Positions 6,994 to 11,583 of a stretch of DNA of 11,583 nucleotides are shown here, in pieces. Source of the DNA: Chloroflexota bacterium (GTDB lineage Bacteria; Chloroflexota; Anaerolineae; Aggregatilineales; Phototrophicaceae); NCBI GenBank assembly GCA_026706395.1, contig JAPOYU010000046.1, positions 1-11,583 of the forward strand, given 5' to 3'. The position numbers and the translations under genes are program-made. How positions within the stretch are numbered: position 1 is the stretch's first letter; each line of letters begins with the position of its first letter. Below the pieces are notes generated by a model that saw nothing but the letters and a program-made list of their open reading frames with translations, made no database searches and was not told the origin of the DNA.

Positions 6994-8595
6994 CTATCTT
7001 TCGTCCTCGTTGATCCAGACGTTGTGATCGTCGGTGACCAGATTCAGCGTCCATTCGCCGCCGAAGAAGTCCTTCACGTAATTGTTCTTGACCGTGAAGA
7101 TGTTGAAGAAGCCGAATGCGGGCTCAAAGTAAAGCGCGGCGACGCGCGTGGTGGCCGCTTGCAACTGTGCTTCACGCGACTCTTCGTCCATGTTTTGCGC
7201 CGACATATCGAGCAAATTGAAGATTTCTTCATCTTCGTAGCCCAGCGTGGAGATCCAGCCATTGCGGCCCCAGAGGGCGTTGGTGCCGCCTTCGCCACAC
7301 CAGCCTTGCCCCAGATAGATGCCCCATTCGCCGTCAATCCGTCTGGCGTTGTTGGTGCCCGGATCGGCAATTTCCGGCCGGATCTTGAGACCGACCTGGG
7401 TGCCGGCGTCTACTATGGCTGCCACGTAATCCGGCGCTGGATCGGAGTTCCAGGAGAACATGGGTATCTCGAGTAGCTCGCCATCCATTTCGCGCCAGCC
7501 GTCTCCGTCACTGTCGACGATGCCCAATTCATCCAGCAGCGACATGGCCAATTCGGGGTCATAGCTGTGGTACTCGTCATACAGTCCCTCGACGTAGCCC
7601 GCCACGCCCGGGCCGGCGGTGCCGGCGCCTTTCACATGCGTGGGACCACGCAGCGCCGCGTTGATCGCTTCGCCATCTTTCATGTGGGAAAGCGCCTTCC
7701 GGAAGCGGACATCATCAAATGGCGGTTTGTCCACCGACATGTACAAACGGGTGGCGACCGGGCAGCCGAAGTTGATCACGGTCATGTCTTCGTTATCCAG
7801 GAAACGGCCGACATCATCACCCGGCGTTACCGAGCCCCACCAGTCAATGTCGCCGGCTTCCAGGGCGATCATCGCCGCCGGTACATCCGGCATAACCCTG
7901 AAGATGACTTCGTCCAGGCAGGGGTCGATATAGTAATCCTCGTTGGCGCGCAGGATGACTTCTTCGTCGGGCGAGTATGAGACGAATTCAAATGGTCCGG
8001 AACCGAGCGGATTCAATCCATAGTCATCGCCGTAGTGCTCGATGGCTTCCTTGGCGACGATGGCGGTGAAGGTCAAGCCACGCGCCTTGTCATACATGAT
8101 GGCATCGGGCCCGCTCAAGGTCAAAACAACCGTATGATCGTCTGTCGCTTCGGCTGAAACAAAGAGATTGCGCAGATCGGCGGCCATGATTGATGATTCA
8201 TCATCATATTGTCTGTAAATCGAATAGACCACGTCATGCGCAGTGACTTCACGGCTCTCGCCTTCGGGGAAGATTTCATTGCCATCGTGCCACATCATGC
8301 CAGGACGTATATGCCAGGTGTAGACCGTGCCGTCCTCGCTAATATCCCAGGATTCCGCCAGGTCGCCGACCGGCTGGCCCGATTCGATGCGGAACAGCAT
8401 GCTGTTGATGTTGGTGATGGCATAGAAGGTCCAGTCATGCGCGGCTGTATTGGGGTCCATCGGCAAGAAGGTATCGACGCCGATTGTGAAGGTGCCGCCC
8501 TCTTGCGGGCAGTGGCCATCGGCGGCGGCCGGCGCCAGCGACAGCGCCATGACAAAGACCAGCGTGAGAAAGATCAAAGCAGTTTTAAGTTTCAC
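6994..8595 (-). CDS. Peptide/nickel-type ABC transporter substrate-binding protein, family 5 (DppA/OppA-like)
   Basis: I start this gene at the GTG at 8595-8593, because AAGGAG lies 9 bases before it and a clean signal peptide follows at once (VKLKTALIFLTLVFVMALSL, probable cleavage after APAAA). That gives 533 residues, normal for SBP_bac_5. A longer form from a GTG at 8658 would add 21 residues, put a polar stretch before the signal peptide, and have no well-spaced ribosome binding site. Family marks are the LAESWDISEDGTVYTWHIRPG block near mature residue 80, the HDVVYSIYR segment, NPLGSGPFEFVSYSP, and the PPFDDVRFRKALSHM block. A calcium-loop-like DSDGDG lies around residue 361. The cysteine in DGHCP is not in a lipobox, so the protein is either soluble outside the membrane or held by the signal. 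It should bind peptides for the two permeases upstream. The substrate cannot be fixed: relatives also bind nickel, heme or oligosaccharides. Confidence 0.93.
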   Translation of the reverse strand: MKLKTALIFLTLVFVMALSLAPAAADGHCPQEGGTFTIGVDTFLPMDPNTAAHDWTFYAITNINSMLFRIESGQPVGDLAESWDISEDGTVYTWHIRPGMMWHDGNEIFPEGESREVTAHDVVYSIYRQYDDESSIMAADLRNLFVSAEATDDHTVVLTLSGPDAIMYDKARGLTFTAIVAKEAIEHYGDDYGLNPLGSGPFEFVSYSPDEEVILRANEDYYIDPCLDEVIFRVMPDVPAAMIALEAGDIDWWGSVTPGDDVGRFLDNEDMTVINFGCPVATRLYMSVDKPPFDDVRFRKALSHMKDGEAINAALRGPTHVKGAGTAGPGVAGYVEGLYDEYHSYDPELAMSLLDELGIVDSDGDGWREMDGELLEIPMFSWNSDPAPDYVAAIVDAGTQVGLKIRPEIADPGTNNARRIDGEWGIYLGQGWCGEGGTNALWGRNGWISTLGYEDEEIFNLLDMSAQNMDEESREAQLQAATTRVAALYFEPAFGFFNIFTVKNNYVKDFFGGEWTLNLVTDDHNVWINEDER

Positions 8596-8835
8596 GATTA
8601 AGCTCTCCTTACGACAAGCTCGATTTGGCGAGAAAAAGCGGACAGTTTTCTTGCTCACAAGTATTCCAATAATCGCCTCCTTACTTTGCTGATGAGCGTA
8701 ATCCGCTCAAATGGGGCGGAAGCACATCCATAGGACGCTTGCCTACTGAAATCGTCTCCAGGCTGGTAAAAAATCGGGGAGAGATGAAGAGACGCGTAAC
8801 CGAGATAATATCGCAGTCTTCGCCAAATATGCAAA
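8596..8835 (-). promoter_or_regulatory. Leader of the peptide-binding protein gene with two Shine-Dalgarno sequences and a minimal reading frame
   Basis: This 240-base gap between the second permease gene and the binding-protein start holds two strong ribosome binding sites. The one at 8610-8605 (AAGGAG) serves the GTG at 8595. The other, AAGGAGG at 8682-8676, is well placed for a TTG at 8669-8667 that would encode only four residues (M-E-Y-L) before a TGA at 8657-8655; that TGA overlaps a GTG at 8658. A six-pair hairpin with a five-base loop lies just upstream (8693-8709). These parts suggest a leader that tunes translation of the binding protein, though the first site may be a relic. I see no convincing promoter in the gap. 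A 67-codon frame here has no other support. Confidence 0.45.
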
Positions 8836-9720
8836 TCAATTGCGCAAAGTCGGATCAAGAGCGTCGCGCAAGGCGTCGCCGATGAAATTGATAGCGAGCA
8901 CCGTGATCATGATGGCGACGCCCGGCGCGATGGACATCACGGGCAAGATGCGCATCAACTCCTTGGCGTTGCTGAGCATGGATCCCCACTCGGGGGTCGG
9001 CGGCTGCGCCCCCAAGCCCAGATAGCTCAAGGAAGCGGCGATGAGAATCGCTTCGGCGACGCTGAAGGAGCCTTGAACCACCACGATAGGGAAGACATTG
9101 GGCAAGATGTGGCGAAAGATGATGGAGAGGTCCGACGAGCCCAAGGCCTTCGCCCCGACAATGTATTCGGTCTCCCGCAGGGTCAGCACCATACCGCGCA
9201 CGACCCGCGCAAACCATATCCAATATACGAAGATCAAAGCTATCATCATGTTAAACAGGCTGGGACCAAAGACGGCGACCAGGGCGATGGCGAGCACAAG
9301 AAACGGGAATGACATCTTCAGGTCGACAATGCGCATGATGACCATGTCGGCAATGCCGCCAAAGTAGCCGGCTATCGCGCCAAGCGCCACGCCGATAGTC
9401 GTCGATATGGAAGAGACAAACACGCCAACCAACAAGGAGATGCGCGCGCCGTAAATCAAGCGGCTGAAACCGTCTCGCCCCAATTCGTCCGTGCCGATAA
9501 AATGTTCTGCGCTGGGTGGCTGCTTGACGTTTGCATAATTCGTCTTGTAGGGATCATAGGGTGCGATCTGCTCGGCGAAAACCGCCACCAGCACCAAAGT
9601 CAGAAAGAAGCTCAAACCCAAGAGCGCCCGCCGGTTCCGCCGCAGCTTGCGAAAGGCGATACTTCGCAGTGTCTCCGCAACTTCGTACTCCGGCGCCAGT
9701 GTCGTAATGTTCTCAGCCAT
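8836..9720 (-). CDS. dppC: Dipeptide/oligopeptide ABC transporter permease, DppC/OppC type
   Basis: This 294-residue membrane protein has the OppC/DppC layout. A cytoplasmic amino end with RKLRRNRRALLG leads into a first membrane segment at about 33-50 (LLGLSFFLTLVLVAVFAE). An outer loop ends in the hallmark HFIGTDELGRDGFSRLIYGAR (73-93), and about five more membrane segments lie between 95 and 285. The EAA loop that contacts the ATPase is at about 185-208 (EYIVGAKALGSSDLSIIFRH). LSYLGLGAQPPTPEWG at 231-246 is also characteristic. It would pair with the other permease to form the channel. GAGG sits about 6 bases before the ATG, and the gene starts 9 bases after the dppB stop, so the two are co-transcribed. 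The symbol is given by family type; the true substrate is not known. Confidence 0.94.
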   Translation of the reverse strand: MAENITTLAPEYEVAETLRSIAFRKLRRNRRALLGLSFFLTLVLVAVFAEQIAPYDPYKTNYANVKQPPSAEHFIGTDELGRDGFSRLIYGARISLLVGVFVSSISTTIGVALGAIAGYFGGIADMVIMRIVDLKMSFPFLVLAIALVAVFGPSLFNMMIALIFVYWIWFARVVRGMVLTLRETEYIVGAKALGSSDLSIIFRHILPNVFPIVVVQGSFSVAEAILIAASLSYLGLGAQPPTPEWGSMLSNAKELMRILPVMSIAPGVAIMITVLAINFIGDALRDALDPTLRN

Positions 9721-9729
9721 AGACGTCCT

Positions 9730-10671
9730 CTATTGCAGCCGAATGCGAGGATCAATGTATGAATACAAAATGTCGGTAATGAGGTTAACCAAAATAACCA
9801 TGATGGAGAACACCAACACCGTATTGGTGACGACCAGGTAATCGCGGCTGAAAATGGCGTACACCGCTAAACGACCGATGCCGGGCCAGCCAAATACGGA
9901 CTCGATGACCACCGTACCACCGAGCAAGGTGGCGAATTGACCAGAAATCACGGTCAGAACTGGAATCAGCGCATTTGGCAAGGCATGACGAAAGTTGACA
10001 CGGCGGGCGCCCATGCCTTTGGCGTGCGCCGTACGAACGTAATCCAGGCTCAGCACTTCCAACATGCTGGAGCGCGCTACCCGTGTGACGAGACCCAGAA
10101 GGATCAGGCTCAGCGTGACCGAAGGAAGAATTAGCGATCGGGCGAATTCAATGGGCGTTTTGCCCTGGCCGACAGTGGGCAGCCAGTCGAGGTACAGCCC
10201 AAAGATCAGCATCAGCATGATGCCGAACCAAAAGGCCGGTATGGACACGCCAAATAAGGCGAAGGTCATCGCCGCTGTGTCGATCCAGGTGCCGCGCTTC
10301 AAGGCGGACAGGATACCGATGGGCAAGGCAAAGACGAGCACAAGGACGATCGATGTCACGGTGAGGATGATGGTATCCGGCAGTCTCTGCAAGATTTCAT
10401 AGCTTACGTCAGAGCGCGACCGGACCGATTTGCCCATATCTCCCTTGAGCAGGTTTGTCACGTAGCGTACATATTGTACCGGCAGCGGGTCATTCAGTCC
10501 GAGCTTGTCGCGGATGCGGTCTATCTCTTCCTGAGTCAGTTGGCGCGTGTTGCTCATCATCAATTCGACTGGATCGCCGGGGATCAGATGAATGAGCGCG
10601 AATGTGACCGTGGTCACGCCAAACACGAGCGGAATCATCAAGATCACTCGTCGCAAGATGTATTTCTGCAT
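9730..10671 (-). CDS. dppB: Dipeptide/oligopeptide ABC transporter permease, DppB/OppB type
   Basis: This 313-residue membrane protein matches the OppB/DppB family in length and order of marks. The first membrane segment, at about 9-30, ends in HLIPGDP (28-34). A periplasmic part has LTQEEIDRIRDKLGLNDPLP, followed by QYVRYVTNLLKGDMGKS. Further membrane segments lie at about 100-122, 135-160, 178-198, 233-255 and 280-303. The EAA loop is at about 210-237 (DYVRTAHAKGMGARRVNFRH), and ESVFGWPGIGRL at 257-268 is the usual late motif. It is the first gene after the promoter at 10794-10822. The ribosome binding site is weak (AAAGAC), but this start gives the standard amino end MQKYILRR. No ATPase genes for the complex are in the window, so they must lie elsewhere or be shared. 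Confidence 0.94.
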   Translation of the reverse strand: MQKYILRRVILMIPLVFGVTTVTFALIHLIPGDPVELMMSNTRQLTQEEIDRIRDKLGLNDPLPVQYVRYVTNLLKGDMGKSVRSRSDVSYEILQRLPDTIILTVTSIVLVLVFALPIGILSALKRGTWIDTAAMTFALFGVSIPAFWFGIMLMLIFGLYLDWLPTVGQGKTPIEFARSLILPSVTLSLILLGLVTRVARSSMLEVLSLDYVRTAHAKGMGARRVNFRHALPNALIPVLTVISGQFATLLGGTVVIESVFGWPGIGRLAVYAIFSRDYLVVTNTVLVFSIMVILVNLITDILYSYIDPRIRLQ

Positions 10672-10767
10672 TGTCTTTATCTGCGAGAACTAATCTGAAA
10701 CAGAGACTGAGCCAAAATTGAATGATTCGCTCGCGCATTTTCGCAAGACGAAGGTTGCCGACATACA

Positions 10768-10785
10768 CAGCCGCGGAGTCCGCTG
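10768..10785. promoter_or_regulatory. Imperfect palindrome at the expected transcription start of the dpp operon
   Basis: The 18-base sequence CAGCGGACTCCGCGGCTG (minus strand) has arms that match at five of six positions. It begins about 8 bases downstream of the -10 element, covering roughly +2 to +19. A repressor bound there would block transcription, which fits an operator. An alternative small hairpin, GCGG-ACT-CCGC, lies within it. No regulator gene is recognisable beside it. Confidence 0.35.
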
Positions 10786-10793
10786 ACAAGGGG

Positions 10794-10822
10794 ATTCTAG
10801 TAACGATGTGTTGGCGTGTCAA
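10794..10822 (-). promoter_or_regulatory. Sigma70-type promoter for the dpp/peptidase operon
   Basis: On the minus strand TTGACA (10822-10817) is an exact -35 consensus. It is followed by a 17-base spacer and TAGAAT (10799-10794), which matches the -10 consensus at five of six positions. The start of transcription would be near 10787, giving a leader of about 115 bases before the dppB ATG. This is the best promoter in the window and the only strong one found for the main operon. Confidence 0.72.
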
Positions 10823-10863
10823 ATCGAGGACGGCTTCCAACAGAAATGAATGCTCCATGCGAA

Positions 10864-10887
10864 TTGCGCTCATCAAGCGCTGAGCAA
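10864..10887. repeat. Inverted repeat upstream of the dpp promoter
   Basis: TTGCGCTCA and TGAGCAA arms form an imperfect dyad. Its core can instead form a perfect five-pair hairpin (GCGCT, loop of five, AGCGC at 10866-10880). It lies about 40-65 bases upstream of the -35 element, a position used by activators, but it could be chance. Confidence 0.25.
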
Positions 10888-10977
10888 TAACTTTGCAACG
10901 GACCGTTATTTGTCATTGCCCGACGAGCGAATGTCTTGAATGGCTGACAGCGTGGCATCTCCATAAAGAATTTGCTC

Positions 10978-11247
10978 ATGGAATTGCTTGTTGAAAAGCA
11001 GAATGCCGCCTGCGTTGAAGCATCTGATGATGGCACGAAAGTTCCGGAAGTTGAGCCTGCTACTGCGATTGAAGAACTGCGCGATGAATTAGCCAGGGAG
11101 TACCCACCGGGATCGCTAGGCAGGTTCGCGCGGTTGGCCCTCGAATCAGGGTTGGCTTCCAAGGACTTCGTTGATACGTCCGCTCGCAGTCGAGAGATTC
11201 TGACCACCGAATTTGCAGATCACATCGACCGGCGAATCCGTCGATAA
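10978..11247 (+). CDS. Hypothetical small protein of 89 residues
   Basis: I do not recognise this protein. From the ATG at 10978 it reads MELLVEKQNA and ends FADHIDRRIRR before TAA. The first third is acidic and flexible (VEASDDGTKVPEVEPA). The rest looks like amphipathic helices: EELRDELAREYPPGSLGRFA, then RLALESGLASKDFVDTSARS, then REILTTEFADH. The regular hydrophobic spacing and absence of low complexity favour real coding. However, there is no good ribosome binding site (only AAAGAA), no clear promoter, and the frame is open for a few codons upstream of the ATG, so it may be a remnant or fragment. It lies divergent from dppB and would read towards the gene at the right edge. Small helical proteins of this size include antitoxins and regulators, but nothing specific supports that here. 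Confidence 0.4.
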   Translation: MELLVEKQNAACVEASDDGTKVPEVEPATAIEELRDELAREYPPGSLGRFARLALESGLASKDFVDTSARSREILTTEFADHIDRRIRR

Positions 11248-11543
11248 TGAAGACGAATCGCGATTTCATGTCAATGGGTTGATGACAGAAGCGCCTCAGC
11301 TTATCGCAGACGGGCCGCTTGCTTCAGGAAGGGCAGCCGGATGTCCCAGCACCGCTGAGAGAGCGCTGATATTCGGCTCAGGCAATGTGGTCGCCCCCAT
11401 CGGACATCGCGAACACTGTGGCAGCGTTCGTCAGGTGCTCACAGCAGTCAGCGTCCAGCCTGAAACTTGCAACAAAAAACTGGCGCGATATACTCACAGT
11501 CGAAAGATATTTCCAAAACAATAGTATTGAGAGGAAAAGACTC
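11248..11543. other. Intergenic region upstream of the right-edge gene
   Basis: About 300 bases without a convincing gene; a 103-codon plus-strand frame and a 64-codon minus-strand frame look random. The region contains a dyad at 11410-11430 (CGAAC-A-CTG and CAG-C-GTTCG arms, three-base loop, one mismatch) about 36 bases upstream of a promoter, and the ribosome binding site of the edge gene. Confidence 0.5.
11467..11494 (+). promoter_or_regulatory. Probable promoter for the right-edge gene
   Basis: TTGCAA (11467-11472) matches the -35 consensus at four of six positions, and TATACT (11489-11494) matches the -10 at five of six, with a 16-base spacer. The start would be near 11501, about 43 bases before the ATG at 11544. 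The setting just upstream of a good ribosome binding site supports it. Confidence 0.5.
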
Positions 11544-11583
11544 ATGTACACACCATCCAGGATTCGCTCCATATTGGGAGTGA
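11544..11583 (+). CDS. Start of an unidentified gene cut by the window edge
   Basis: Only 13 codons are seen: MYTPSRIRSILGV. The case for a real start is the ribosome binding site GAGAGGA about 10 bases upstream of the ATG and the promoter-like sequence before it. The basic residues followed by ILGV could be the beginning of a signal peptide or membrane segment, which would fit another binding protein or lipoprotein, but this is too short to assign. It is divergent from the dpp operon. Confidence 0.5.
   Translation, partial: MYTPSRIRSILGV

Noticed and set aside
8655..8858. 67-codon minus-strand frame in the gap before the peptide-binding protein
   Set aside because: It starts inside dppC, has no ribosome binding site of its own and no protein-like pattern; its end merely coincides with the minimal leader frame.
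10490..10876. 128-codon minus-strand frame across the dppB start
   Set aside because: Its second half is a frame shadow of dppB, and it would cross the strong promoter; no ribosome binding site supports it.
10797..11207. 136-codon minus-strand frame rich in serine and arginine
   Set aside because: It overlaps the plus-strand small protein and the promoter region, and its composition is typical of antisense translation.
11213..11524. 103-codon plus-strand frame in the right intergenic region
   Set aside because: It has no ribosome binding site, random-looking composition, and covers the promoter of the edge gene.

Overview
The window looks like a stretch of bacterial chromosome of moderately high GC carrying a peptide-uptake and peptide-degradation gene cluster. 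The main operon runs on the minus strand, right to left. The organism cannot be fixed from the sequence. A lipoprotein-type binding protein and an accumulation of SBP_bac_5, BMP and UgpB-type binding proteins next to cytoplasmic peptidases would fit Chloroflexota or a similar environmental heterotroph, but that is a guess from gene content.

Layout, in order of transcription: a near-consensus sigma70-type promoter at 10794-10822 drives two Dpp/Opp-type permeases (9730-10671 and 8836-9720). A 240-base gap follows, which holds two Shine-Dalgarno sequences. Then come a family-5 peptide-binding protein (6994-8595), an intercistronic hairpin (6914-6959), an M14 zinc carboxypeptidase (5501-6859), a BMP/PnrA-type lipoprotein (4250-5428), a class C beta-lactamase-like serine hydrolase (2773-4131) and an S9 prolyl-oligopeptidase-type peptidase (826-2763). 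The gaps are 9 to about 135 bases (240 before the binding protein), so the whole set may be one transcription unit. None of the three hydrolases has a visible signal peptide. The simplest reading is that peptides are imported through the ABC transporter and then cut in the cytoplasm from the carboxyl end (M14), by the S9 peptidase, and by the serine hydrolase (possibly a D-aminopeptidase, amidase or esterase).

Left of the S9 gene, 262-825 holds no convincing intact gene; a stretch at about 434-829 looks like a decayed or frameshifted small gene. At the left edge (1-261, minus) is the amino-terminal part of another secreted ABC solute-binding protein, of the family-1 (sugar/glycerol-phosphate) kind, probably the first gene of a separate unit.

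To the right of the promoter the orientation changes. An unassigned 89-residue reading frame (10978-11247, plus) is followed by a spacer with a plausible promoter (11467-11494) and the start of a divergent gene with a good ribosome binding site (11544 onward, cut by the window edge).

No rRNA, tRNA, CRISPR array, insertion sequence or integrase was seen. The Dpp ATPases (DppD/DppF) are not in the window. I found no clearly new system; the points most worth a second look are the orphan BMP lipoprotein inside a peptide operon, the double ribosome-binding-site leader of the peptide-binding protein, and the decayed gene at 434-829.
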